Positions 1-7,944 of a stretch of 64,000 bases of DNA are shown in pieces (within the stretch, counting starts at the first letter, position 1; each line of letters opens with the position of its first letter). A model generated the notes under the pieces. It was not told where the DNA came from, searched no databases, and saw nothing but the letters and a program-made list of their open reading frames with translations. The translations under genes were made by a program, and so were the position numbers. This DNA is from Bacillota bacterium (GTDB lineage: Bacteria; Bacillota; Clostridia; Christensenellales; CAG-138), in contig JAEYCM010000022.1 of the NCBI GenBank assembly GCA_023455425.1, forward strand, positions 118,030-182,029, in the 5' to 3' direction.

Positions 1-420
1 TACCCGGAAGAAGCGTTTTTTCAAAGGAAGACGGCAGAGGAAATTGCAGATAACATTGCCCCCTGCGGCTATGTTTGCGGCATGTGCTACGATAACGTGA
101 GTAGGGAGTGTAAAGGATGCCAGAACCAGGACGAGCCCTGTCCCATCCGGCTTTGCTGCAAAAGCCGCAACATCCGGGGATGCTGGGAATGTTCTATATT
201 TCCCTGCTGCGAGTGCGATTTTCGGAGCCTGCGCATCCGCGCGTTTTTGCGGTGCGCCAAGGAGGACGGGGTGGAAGCATTGGCGGGGTATCTCTTGCGC
301 AATGTGGAACAGGATATCCACTACCACCATGGCAGAACTTACATTGGTGACTATGATGCATGTAAAACGGAAGAAGAAGTGCTTTCCCTGTTGCGTACGG
401 GAAAGGTAGTCCAGGGCTAA
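1..420 (+). CDS. Cys-rich DUF3795-like protein (5' partial)
   Basis: The reading frame is already open at base 1 and runs to TAA at 418-420, so the true start lies outside the window. The ATG at 82 falls inside the Cys-rich core and is an unlikely start. The visible part is 139 residues, with a core PCGYVCGMC followed by CKGC and further Cys pairs (RLCC, FPCCEC). This Cys spacing resembles the small zinc- or iron-binding DUF3795 family found in many anaerobes, whose function is not established. It converges on the next gene across a bidirectional hairpin. The family assignment rests on the motif only. Confidence 0.7.
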   Translation, partial: YPEEAFFQRKTAEEIADNIAPCGYVCGMCYDNVSRECKGCQNQDEPCPIRLCCKSRNIRGCWECSIFPCCECDFRSLRIRAFLRCAKEDGVEALAGYLLRNVEQDIHYHHGRTYIGDYDACKTEEEVLSLLRTGKVVQG

Positions 421-446
421 GCTCACACAAATGAATGCCATATAAA

Positions 447-471
447 AAGTCCGCCGATCATCGGCGGACTT
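447..471. terminator. Bidirectional terminator hairpin
   Basis: A perfect 11-bp stem (AAGTCCGCCGA / TCGGCGGACTT) with a 3-base loop lies between two convergent genes. It has an A run on the left and a short T-containing tail on the right, so it can serve both strands. Confidence 0.75.
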
Positions 472-480
472 ACTAATGTA

Positions 481-921
481 TTATACGGCCTTCTTTTTCA
501 CTACAGGCTTTCTTAACGCAATCAGCCGCAGCGTATCCTCCAATATGGCCGTATCCGTCACATGCAGCATCAGCCACCGCCCGCCGCAGGAGAACGGCGT
601 TCTCTCATACAGCTCCCGCACATATTGCGTTGCGTGGGGCATCATCAGCTCGGCTTCCGGTTCTTCCTTCGCGCCGATGACCACCAGCGCGATAAAATAG
701 CCCTCCATGGGGTAGAGCGTACATAAGGATTTGCCGCTTTTCTGGTACTTCACATTCCAGCCCTGCTGCGCGGCGCATTTGCTGTAGGATGCCGCGGGCT
801 GCAACGCGTAGGCGTCCCGTATCCGTGCATGAAACGTCTCCCAAAGCGGGTTCCCGATATAATCCCGCATCATTTCTTCGGTAGGCTCCCTATCCGGCCC
901 GTATAAGGCGCTCCAATCCAT
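481..921 (-). CDS. DUF3788 family protein
   Basis: A 146-residue soluble protein beginning MDWSALYGPDREPTEEM. The start at 921 is preferred over the longer frame to 981 because AGGAGA lies about 7 bases upstream of it and the N-terminal extension has no family character. The family is typically about 130-150 residues, with a conserved W-x-x-x-Y-x-K segment (here GWNVKYQKSGKSLCTLYP) and a C-terminal WLML motif, both seen here. Members are structurally heme-degrading or stress-like small proteins of unknown function. It is monocistronic and convergent with the preceding gene. Confidence 0.75.
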   Translation of the reverse strand: MDWSALYGPDREPTEEMMRDYIGNPLWETFHARIRDAYALQPAASYSKCAAQQGWNVKYQKSGKSLCTLYPMEGYFIALVVIGAKEEPEAELMMPHATQYVRELYERTPFSCGGRWLMLHVTDTAILEDTLRLIALRKPVVKKKAV

Positions 922-1020
922 GCTTTTTCTCCTAAGTTTTTCCTTATCATACCATAGAACAAAACGCTTGCAAACGCCCATATCTCTGCGTTAGCGTGTT
1001 TCCGCTTTACCTTGCAGAAC

Positions 1021-1049
1021 TTTACAAATGTGGAAGTCGTCCATAAAAT
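1021..1049 (+). promoter_or_regulatory. Predicted sigma-A promoter of the hut operon
   Basis: TTTACA at 1021-1026, a 17-base spacer, then TAAAAT at 1044-1049. This puts the transcript start near 1056, about 80 bases before hutH. It is the best match in the gap between the divergent gene and hutH. Confidence 0.5.
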
Positions 1050-1134
1050 GATGCTATAGCCTTAGAAAATTGCATGTATCTATTGCGCCGACGTGGAGTC
1101 GGACGCGTCCTATCAATACGTTGAGGGTGAACAC

Positions 1135-2658
1135 ATGGTATATTTAAACGGAAAAGATTTGACCATAGATCAGGTGGTATCCGTCGCCCGGCGGGGCGAG
1201 GAAGTCGCCATATCGGAAGACGCGCGCGTTTTGATTCAAAAGGCGCGGGATTATGTGGATGAAAAGCTGGCGGCGCATGCCGTCATCTATGGCCTGACCA
1301 CCGGCTTCGGGAAGTTTTCGGATACGTTCATCCCGCCGGAAGCCACGGCGGAGCTGCAGAAAAACCTCATCATCTCCCACGCTTGCGGCATGGGGGAGTC
1401 GTTGGATCGTGAAACCGTGCGGGCTTCCATGCTGCTGCGGTTAAATACCTTAAGCCGCGGCAATTCCGGCATCCGCCTTTCCACCATGGATACGCTTCTT
1501 GCGATGCTCAATGCGGGCGTGCATCCCGTCATTCCGCAAAAGGGCAGCCTTGGTGCAAGCGGGGATTTGGCGCCGCTTTCCCATATGGTACTGGTCATGA
1601 TCGGCGAGGGCCACGCGGAGTATAATGGCGAGGTGCTGCCGGGCAAAGAAGCCATGGCCCGCGCGGGTATTACCACCATAGAACTTGCCGCCAAGGAAGG
1701 GCTTGCGCTCATCAACGGCACCCAAATCATGACGGCCATCGGCGCGCTTGCGGTCTATGACGCCGTGAGTTTAGCAAAAGCCGCCGACATTGCCGCCGCC
1801 ATGACCACCGAGGCGCAAAACGGTATCTTAAAGGCGTTCGATGCGAAAATCCATGAGCTAAGAGGCCATCAGGGGCAGAAGGAGTCCGCAAGAAACCTTC
1901 TGACACTACTTCACGGCAGCCTTCTTGCGCAGGAGTCCATTCCCGGCAAGGTGCAGGACGCGTATTCCGTGCGTTGCGTGCCGCAGATCCACGGCGCGAG
2001 CCGCGATGCCATCCGGTATGTATTTGACGCCGTCACCCGCGAGATCAACGCCGTGACGGATAACCCCATCATATTCCCGGACGAGGACGAGGCCATTTCC
2101 AGCGGCAACTTCCACGGCCAGCCCATGGCGCTCGCCTTCGATTTCCTGGGCATCGCGCTTGCGGAATACGCGAACGTGTCCGAGCGCCGCATTGAGCGCA
2201 TGGTCAACCCGCAGATCAACGACGGCCTGCCCGCCTTCCTCATCCCGGACGGCGGCCTCAACAGCGGCTTTATGATCGCGCAGTACGCCGCGGCCTCCAT
2301 GGTATCGGAAAACAAGGTCTATGCGCACCCGGCGAGTGTGGACAGCATCCCGTCCTCCGCCAACCAGGAGGATCATGTCAGCATGGGCACCACCGCCGCG
2401 CGCAAAGCGCGCATGATCTTGGATAACGCCGAAAAGGTGATCGGCATCGAACTGTTCGTCGCGGCCCAGGCGCTCTGGCTGCGCGGGGAACAAAAACTTT
2501 CTCCCGCCACAAAAGCCGTGTATGACCATATCCGCGCCTCCGTCCCGCCCGCGCACAAGGACATCGTGATGCATTACGAAATGGTGAAGCTCGATCAAAT
2601 GGTGAAATCCGGCGCGCTTGTCGCAGCCGCCGAAGCGGTGTGCGGAAAGCTGCTGTAA
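1135..2658 (+). CDS. hutH: Histidine ammonia-lyase
   Basis: It deaminates L-histidine to trans-urocanate and ammonia, the first step of histidine degradation in the cytosol. The 507-residue length is usual. The signature GSLGASGDLAPLSH carries the Ala141-Ser142-Gly143 triad that cyclises to the MIO electrophile, and Tyr52 in IYGLTTGFG matches the conserved catalytic Tyr. The C-terminal half contains the expected QDxxS-like active-site segment (NQEDHVSMG). The start at 1135 is chosen over an upstream GTG at 1093 because a GAGGGTG ribosome site precedes it and the family starts here. It is the first gene of a five-gene hut operon. Confidence 0.97.
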   Translation: MVYLNGKDLTIDQVVSVARRGEEVAISEDARVLIQKARDYVDEKLAAHAVIYGLTTGFGKFSDTFIPPEATAELQKNLIISHACGMGESLDRETVRASMLLRLNTLSRGNSGIRLSTMDTLLAMLNAGVHPVIPQKGSLGASGDLAPLSHMVLVMIGEGHAEYNGEVLPGKEAMARAGITTIELAAKEGLALINGTQIMTAIGALAVYDAVSLAKAADIAAAMTTEAQNGILKAFDAKIHELRGHQGQKESARNLLTLLHGSLLAQESIPGKVQDAYSVRCVPQIHGASRDAIRYVFDAVTREINAVTDNPIIFPDEDEAISSGNFHGQPMALAFDFLGIALAEYANVSERRIERMVNPQINDGLPAFLIPDGGLNSGFMIAQYAAASMVSENKVYAHPASVDSIPSSANQEDHVSMGTTAARKARMILDNAEKVIGIELFVAAQALWLRGEQKLSPATKAVYDHIRASVPPAHKDIVMHYEMVKLDQMVKSGALVAAAEAVCGKLL

Positions 2659-2668
2659 GGGGGGATAA

Positions 2669-2777
2669 TTGAGGGCGTTGCCCTCAAACTCCCACTCAGG
2701 GCCGTAACGGCCCTGAGAACCCGAAGGATTGCCAAGGGATATGTCCCTTGGCCGGGGTCAAGGGGCGGAGCCCCTTG
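2669..2777 (+). repeat. Array of four hairpins between hutH and hutU
   Basis: Four consecutive inverted repeats fill the 145-base gap: 2669-2687 (TTGAGGGC/GCCCTCAA), 2695-2717 (CTCAGGGCCGT/ACGGCCCTGAG), 2731-2752 (GCCAAGGGA/TCCCTTGGC) and 2759-2777 (CAAGGGG/CCCCTTG). None has a long T tract, so transcript processing or stability control fits better than termination. The last one shares its GGGGCnGAGCCCC core with the hairpin at 5843-5863. Confidence 0.75.
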
Positions 2778-2803
2778 GTCTAATCCATAAAGGAGGTGCT
2801 GTT

Positions 2804-4828
2804 ATGCCTACCAACCAAGCACTCGAACACGCAAGAACCATCAAGCTGGACGCAACGCTGCCGGAATACCCGGCGTTCGATCCGCAGTACCGCCGCGCGC
2901 CGGACCGGGGTTTCCGGCTGACGAAAGTGCAGGCGGCGCTTGCGCTCAAAAACGCGCTCAGGTATGTGCCGGAGGAGCTGCATGAAGCGCTTGCGCCGGA
3001 ATTCATGGAAGAACTCCTGACCCGTGGGCGAATCTATGCATACCGCTACCGGCCACAGGGCCGCATCTATGGCAAGCCGATTGAAGAATACAAGGGCAAG
3101 TGCCTTGCGGGAAAAGCGTTTCAGGTGATGATCGATAACAACCTGGATTTTGAGATCGCGCTCTATCCCTACGAGCTTGTCACCTATGGCGAAACGGGCC
3201 AGCCCTGCCAGAACTGGCTGCAGTACCGGCTGATCAAAAAGTATCTCGAAGAACTCACAGACGAGCAAACACTGGTGCTCGAATCCGGACACCCATTGGG
3301 TCTGTTCCCGTCCAAACCGGACGCCCCGCGCGTGATTTTGACGAACGCGCTAATGGTGGGCATGTTCGATAACCGGAACGATTGGGAGGTCGCGCAGCAG
3401 CTAGGCGTTGCGAACTACGGGCAGATGACGGCGGGCGGCTGGATGTACATCGGCCCGCAGGGGATCGTGCACGGCACGTTCAACACCATACTGGGCGCGG
3501 GGCGCAAGTTTTTAGGGATTCCGGAAGAGGGAGATTTGACCGGCAAGGTGTTCGTATCCTCGGGCTTGGGCGGCATGAGCGGCGCGCAGCCCAAGGCGGC
3601 GAACATCGCAAAGGCTGTCGGCATTTTCGCGGAGGTGGACAAAAGCCGCATCCAGACCCGCATGAACCAGGGCTGGGTGGATATGATGACGGACGACCTC
3701 CATGAGGCGGTCACGTATGCAAACTGGCACAGGGAGCGCGGACGCTCCGTTTCTATCGCTTACCACGGCAACATTGTGGATTTACTGGAGTACGCGGCAA
3801 AGGAACGCTTTAAGATCGATTTGTTGAGCGACCAGACCTCCTGCCACAACGTATACGACGGCGGATATTGCCCCGCCGGGCTGACGTTTGCGGAGCGCAC
3901 GGAGCTGCTGCATACCGACCGCGAGCACTTTGCGGGGCTGGTGGACGTTTCGCTCAAGCGGCATTTTACAGCGATACGGAGTCTGGTAGAACAGGGAACA
4001 TACTTCTTTGATTACGGAAATTCGTTCATGAAGGCCGTGTTTGACAGCGGCGTTATGGAGATATCAAAAAACGGCGTAGACGAGAAGGACGGCTTCATAT
4101 TCCCCTCCTATGTGGAGGATATCATGGGCCCCATGCTGTTTGATTACGGCTATGGCCCGTTCCGCTGGGTGTGCCTGTCCGGCAAGCCGGAGGATCTGGA
4201 GAAAACCGACGCCGCCGCGATGGACTGCATCAATCCCGACAGGCGGTTTCAGGACAGGGACAATTACAACTGGATCAGGGATGCCAAACAGAACAATCTC
4301 GTCGTCGGCACACAGGCGCGCATCCTGTACCAGGATGCGGAAGGCCGCACAAATATCGCACTGCGGTTTAACGAGATGGTGCGTGCTGGGGAAGTTGGCC
4401 CCATTATGCTCGGGCGCGACCATCACGACGTCAGCGGTACGGACTCGCCCTTCCGCGAAACCGCGAACATCAAGGATGGCAGCAATGTCATGGCGGATAT
4501 GGCGACCCAGTGCTTTGCGGGCAACGCCGCGCGCGGCATGACGCTGTGCGCGCTGCACAATGGCGGCGGTGTCGGCATCGGCAAGGCCATCAACGGCGGG
4601 TTCGGCCTGCTGTTGGACGGCAGCGCGCGTACGGATGACATCATTCGCTCCGCCATGATGTGGGACGTCATGGGCGGCGTCGCGCGGCGCGGCTGGGCTC
4701 GGAATGAAAACGCCTTGGAGACCGTGGCCGCTTACAATACAAAATGGCAGGGCAAGGCGCACATTACGCTGCCCTACCTTGCGGACGACGCTTTGATCGA
4801 GAAAACTTTACAAGAAAAGGGGATATAA
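2804..4828 (+). CDS. hutU: Urocanate hydratase
   Basis: It adds water to urocanate to give 4-imidazolone-5-propanoate, using tightly bound NAD+. The protein has 674 residues, the longer form of the family also seen in animals and many Firmicutes, rather than the roughly 555-residue Pseudomonas form. The NAD-binding glycine-rich segment VSSGLGGMSGAQPKAAN and the C-terminal segment HNGGGVGIGKAINGGFG are intact. The start at 2804 follows AAAGGAGGTG at ideal spacing; the longer frame from 2729 would run through the hairpin array. It is the second gene of the hut operon, 7 bases before ftcD. Confidence 0.96.
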   Translation: MPTNQALEHARTIKLDATLPEYPAFDPQYRRAPDRGFRLTKVQAALALKNALRYVPEELHEALAPEFMEELLTRGRIYAYRYRPQGRIYGKPIEEYKGKCLAGKAFQVMIDNNLDFEIALYPYELVTYGETGQPCQNWLQYRLIKKYLEELTDEQTLVLESGHPLGLFPSKPDAPRVILTNALMVGMFDNRNDWEVAQQLGVANYGQMTAGGWMYIGPQGIVHGTFNTILGAGRKFLGIPEEGDLTGKVFVSSGLGGMSGAQPKAANIAKAVGIFAEVDKSRIQTRMNQGWVDMMTDDLHEAVTYANWHRERGRSVSIAYHGNIVDLLEYAAKERFKIDLLSDQTSCHNVYDGGYCPAGLTFAERTELLHTDREHFAGLVDVSLKRHFTAIRSLVEQGTYFFDYGNSFMKAVFDSGVMEISKNGVDEKDGFIFPSYVEDIMGPMLFDYGYGPFRWVCLSGKPEDLEKTDAAAMDCINPDRRFQDRDNYNWIRDAKQNNLVVGTQARILYQDAEGRTNIALRFNEMVRAGEVGPIMLGRDHHDVSGTDSPFRETANIKDGSNVMADMATQCFAGNAARGMTLCALHNGGGVGIGKAINGGFGLLLDGSARTDDIIRSAMMWDVMGGVARRGWARNENALETVAAYNTKWQGKAHITLPYLADDALIEKTLQEKGI

Positions 4829-4835
4829 CGATCCA

Positions 4836-5732
4836 ATGGCAAAGCTCATAGAATGCGTGCCCAACATCAGCGAGGGCAGGAGGCCGGAAGTTATTGAAAC
4901 GGTGATTGACGAGGTGCGGCGCACCCCCGGCGTGACGCTGCTTGACTATAGCTCGGACGCCAGCCACAACCGCACCGTCATCACGTTCTTAGGCAACCCG
5001 GAAGGCGTGGCGGATGCGGCGGTCGCCGTCGCGAAAAAAGCTGCGGAATTAATCGACCTTACCGTCCACGAGGGCGAACACCCCCGCATGGGCGCTGTGG
5101 ACGTGATTCCATTTATCCCCATCAAGGATGTGACCGCAGAGGAATGCGTGGCACTCTCTAAGGCTGTTGCAGAGCGCGTGTGGGAAGAGGCGCATATGCC
5201 CGTGTTCCTGTATGAGGAGTCCGCTTCCGCACCTTCCCGCATGAACCTCGCCGCCATCCGCAAGGGCCAGTTTGAGGGCATGGCACAAAAGGTGCTCGAA
5301 TCCGAATGGGAGCCGGACTTTGGCGGCAGGACCATCCACCCCACGGCTGGCGTCGTCGCTATCGGCGCGCGCATGCCGCTCATCGCGTTCAATATCAATC
5401 TGTCCACCCCGGATGTTTCCATTGCCTCCAGCATCGCAAAGACCATTCGTCAGAGCAGCGGCGGTCTCCCGTATGTCAAGGCGCTTGGCGTCATGCTCTC
5501 GGAGCGCAACATCGCGCAGGTGTCCATCAACATGACAAACTTCCACAAGACCCCGCTTTACCGCGTGCTGGAGCTTGTGAAAGCCGAAGCCAAGCGCTAT
5601 GGCGTAACTGTTGTCGGTACGGAGATCGTGGGGTTGGCCCCCATGCAGGCGCTCATTGATTCTGCGGAATACTACATGCAGATCGAAGCGTTTGATTTCC
5701 ACAAGCAGGTGCTGGAGAATCATATTTTGTAA
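4836..5732 (+). CDS. ftcD: Glutamate formimidoyltransferase
   Basis: It transfers the formimino group of N-formimino-L-glutamate to tetrahydrofolate, releasing glutamate. The protein has 298 residues and begins MAKLIECVPNISEGRRPEVI, the classic N-terminus of the transferase domain. It covers only the transferase half of the bifunctional mammalian FTCD; the cyclodeaminase half is a separate gene two positions downstream. Conserved His residues of the family are visible in SSDASHNRTV and VHEGEHPRMGAVD. This route makes hutG-type formimidoylglutamase unnecessary, and none is present. Confidence 0.95.
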   Translation: MAKLIECVPNISEGRRPEVIETVIDEVRRTPGVTLLDYSSDASHNRTVITFLGNPEGVADAAVAVAKKAAELIDLTVHEGEHPRMGAVDVIPFIPIKDVTAEECVALSKAVAERVWEEAHMPVFLYEESASAPSRMNLAAIRKGQFEGMAQKVLESEWEPDFGGRTIHPTAGVVAIGARMPLIAFNINLSTPDVSIASSIAKTIRQSSGGLPYVKALGVMLSERNIAQVSINMTNFHKTPLYRVLELVKAEAKRYGVTVVGTEIVGLAPMQALIDSAEYYMQIEAFDFHKQVLENHIL

Positions 5733-5741
5733 GGGGGACGT

Positions 5742-5863
5742 CTCCTTTTCTTTCCACGAAAGAAAAGGAGCAAAAGAAAGCGGATTTATATGCGTAGGTT
5801 TTCTTTTGTTTCGTTTCTTTTGCAAAAGAAACGAAACGGGGTTTTAGGGGCAGAGCCCCTAAA
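5742..5863 (+). repeat. Array of three hairpins between ftcD and hutI
   Basis: Three inverted repeats occupy the 155-base gap: 5742-5770 (CTCCTTTTCTTTC/GAAAGAAAAGGAG), 5808-5837 (GTTTCGTTTCTTTTG/CAAAAGAAACGAAAC, perfect) and 5843-5863 (TTTAGGGG/CCCCTAAA). The purine/pyrimidine strand bias of the first two is marked. It is similar in style to the array between hutH and hutU. Confidence 0.75.
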
Positions 5864-5887
5864 TATTCCGTAAGAGAGGTGGAATTT

Positions 5888-7129
5888 ATGCTGCTCATCA
5901 AAAACATCGGCTTGCTGCAAACGCCCATCGGCAATACGAGCGCAAAGGGCGAGGCGCAGGCGTATAACGCAAAGATCAAAAATGCCGCCATTTTGATAGA
6001 GGATGGCTTGATCAAAGCGGTGTATGAGGGCGGCGAGCTTCCGTTCTGCGACAAGAGCGTGGATGCGCTGGATGCCAAAGGCATGATTGCAACGCCCGGA
6101 TGGATCGATTGCCATACGCATCTGGTGTTTGGCGGGTGGCGGCAGCACGAAGTGCCGTTAAAACTCAGGGGTGCCAGCTATCTTGAAATCCTGCGCGCGG
6201 GCGGCGGCATCTTGGACACCGTGCGGCATACGCGGGAAGCGTCCGAGGACGCGCTGTATGAAAAGAGCAGCGTGTTTTTAGCGGAAATGCTTGCAAACGG
6301 TATCACGACGGTGGAGGGAAAAAGCGGCTATGGGTTGGATATTGAAAACGAGCTCAAGCAGCTGCGCGTGATGAAGCGGCTCAATGAAATGCAGCCGGTA
6401 GAGGTTGTGCCGACGTTCATGGGCGCGCATGCAATACCCGCGGAGTACGCGGGGGATGGTGACAGGTATATCGATTATCTGTGCGATGCGGTGCTTCCCA
6501 AGGTGAAGGAGGAAGGGCTTGCGCGGTTTGCGGATGTGTTCTGCGAGGATTCGGTATTCAACGTCGCGCAAAGCCGTAGGTATTTAAAGGCGGCGCAGGC
6601 GCTGGGATTGGGACTGAAAATCCACGCGGATGAAATTGAGGAGATCGGCGGGGCGCAGCTTGCGGGCGAGCTTGGCGCAATTTCCGCGGAGCACCTGATT
6701 GCAACAGGGGAACAGGGTATGGCGGCGCTTGCCGCGGGCGGCGTCATTGCGGCGCTGCTGCCGCAGACCTCGTTCTATCTCAACAAACCGTTTGCGCAGG
6801 CGTGGCGCATGATAGAACTTGGCATTCCCATTGCCATCGCTTCGGACTTTAACCCCGGCTCGTCGCCCTCGCTCAATTTGCAGCTTGCAGCGAATCTCGG
6901 GTATCTCAAATACCGGATGCAGCCTTCTGAAGTGCTCACCGCCGTCACGCTGAATGCGGCGTGTGCCATCGGGTTAGGCGACCGCATCGGAACGATCGAG
7001 GCGGGCAAGCAGGCGGATATCGTATTGTGGGACGCGCCGGATATGGAAATGCTCTGCTACCGCTTTGGCAGCAACCTTGCGCATACGGTCATCAAAAAAG
7101 GAGAAATACAGCATGTTAAAAGAGCTTAA
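5888..7129 (+). CDS. hutI: Imidazolonepropionase
   Basis: It hydrolyses 4-imidazolone-5-propanoate to N-formimino-L-glutamate. The protein has 413 residues of the amidohydrolase superfamily. The metal-binding motif is in WIDCHTHLVFGG, the second-shell segment is HADEIEEIGGAQLAGELGA with the downstream SAEHL His, and the catalytic Asp is in ASDFNPGSSPS. ATG 5888 is preferred to the upstream in-frame GTG at 5879 because AGAGAGGTGG sits just before it. Its 3' end overlaps the next gene by 17 bases, so the two are probably translationally coupled. Confidence 0.96.
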   Translation: MLLIKNIGLLQTPIGNTSAKGEAQAYNAKIKNAAILIEDGLIKAVYEGGELPFCDKSVDALDAKGMIATPGWIDCHTHLVFGGWRQHEVPLKLRGASYLEILRAGGGILDTVRHTREASEDALYEKSSVFLAEMLANGITTVEGKSGYGLDIENELKQLRVMKRLNEMQPVEVVPTFMGAHAIPAEYAGDGDRYIDYLCDAVLPKVKEEGLARFADVFCEDSVFNVAQSRRYLKAAQALGLGLKIHADEIEEIGGAQLAGELGAISAEHLIATGEQGMAALAAGGVIAALLPQTSFYLNKPFAQAWRMIELGIPIAIASDFNPGSSPSLNLQLAANLGYLKYRMQPSEVLTAVTLNAACAIGLGDRIGTIEAGKQADIVLWDAPDMEMLCYRFGSNLAHTVIKKGEIQHVKRA

Positions 7130-7739
7130 ACTCGCGGATTATCTGAACCTCCTCGCGTCGGACGCACCGGCGCCCGGCGGCGGCAGCGCAAGCGCGCTGT
7201 GCGGCGCGCAGGGCGCGGCATTGACGGCGATGGTCGCAAACCTGACGGTATCCAGAAAGAAATATGAGGCGTTTCACGACGTCTGCGGTCAGGCCGCGGA
7301 GGAGGCGGAAGCGTTACGGGCGCAGCTTGTCGCGCAGATCGACCGGGATACGGACGCGTACAACCTCGTGTGTGAGGCAATGAAGCTCCCGAAGGAAACG
7401 GAAGAGGAAAAGCGCACTAGGAGTGAAAAAATCGCGGAAGCGACGCTGTTTGCAACGGAGGTGCCGTATGAAACGCTATCGCTTGCGGTGCAGGCGCTAT
7501 CGGTGACGGGCACGATCGTGGGCAAGAGCAATCCCAACGCCGCGAGCGACTTGGGCGTTGCGGCGGCGAACCTTGAAACCTGCGCAAAGGGCGCGTGGCT
7601 CAACGTGCTCATCAACCTTGGCGGCCTCAAAGACGAACAAAAGGCGAATGAACTGAAGGGTGCCGGGGAAGCGCTCTTAAAAAAAGCGGAGGCGCTTGCA
7701 AAGGAAATTTACGCGAACGTGACCAAGGAAATCAGTTAA
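7113..7739 (+). CDS. fchA: Formimidoyltetrahydrofolate cyclodeaminase
   Basis: It converts 5-formimino-tetrahydrofolate to 5,10-methenyl-tetrahydrofolate and ammonia, completing carbon recovery from histidine. The protein has 208 residues and is mostly helical. It begins MLKELKLADYLNLLASDAPA followed by the hallmark PGGGSASAL loop, and it keeps the GKSNPNAASDLGVAA segment of the family. The start at 7113 follows AAAAGGAG inside the end of hutI. It is the last gene of the operon, followed by a strong terminator. It could also be annotated as the C-terminal FtcD domain encoded alone. Confidence 0.95.
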   Translation: MLKELKLADYLNLLASDAPAPGGGSASALCGAQGAALTAMVANLTVSRKKYEAFHDVCGQAAEEAEALRAQLVAQIDRDTDAYNLVCEAMKLPKETEEEKRTRSEKIAEATLFATEVPYETLSLAVQALSVTGTIVGKSNPNAASDLGVAAANLETCAKGAWLNVLINLGGLKDEQKANELKGAGEALLKKAEALAKEIYANVTKEIS

Positions 7740-7751
7740 AGCCGCAGGACA

Positions 7752-7785
7752 CAAAAAGCCTCTTCCGGGCGGAAGAGGCTTTTTG
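7752..7785 (+). terminator. Rho-independent terminator of the hut operon
   Basis: The stem CAAAAAGCCTCTTCC / GGAAGAGGCTTTTTG has a GGC-type loop and ends in a T5 run, 12 bases after the fchA stop codon. Confidence 0.9.
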
Positions 7786-7866
7786 TATGCCGATGATTGA
7801 AGAATCAAGCGGGACCTGGCGGCGGCCGGATAGGGAAACATGACGAAATTTTTATGAATATGCATG

Positions 7867-7895
7867 TTGCAATACCATACGTTTCCGGTTATAAA
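7867..7895 (+). promoter_or_regulatory. Predicted promoter of the surface-protein gene
   Basis: TTGCAA at 7867-7872, a 17-base spacer and TATAAA at 7890-7895, about 50 bases before the coding start. The strength is moderate because the -35 box deviates from consensus at two positions. Confidence 0.5.
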
Positions 7896-7944
7896 AATAC
7901 AAGGCAGATCAATCAACACGCTTTAATGTGAAAGAGGTATATGG

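Noticed and set aside
2669..5863. A CRISPR array from the repeated hairpins
   Set aside because: Repeat units differ in sequence and spacing and have no constant direct repeat with unique spacers.
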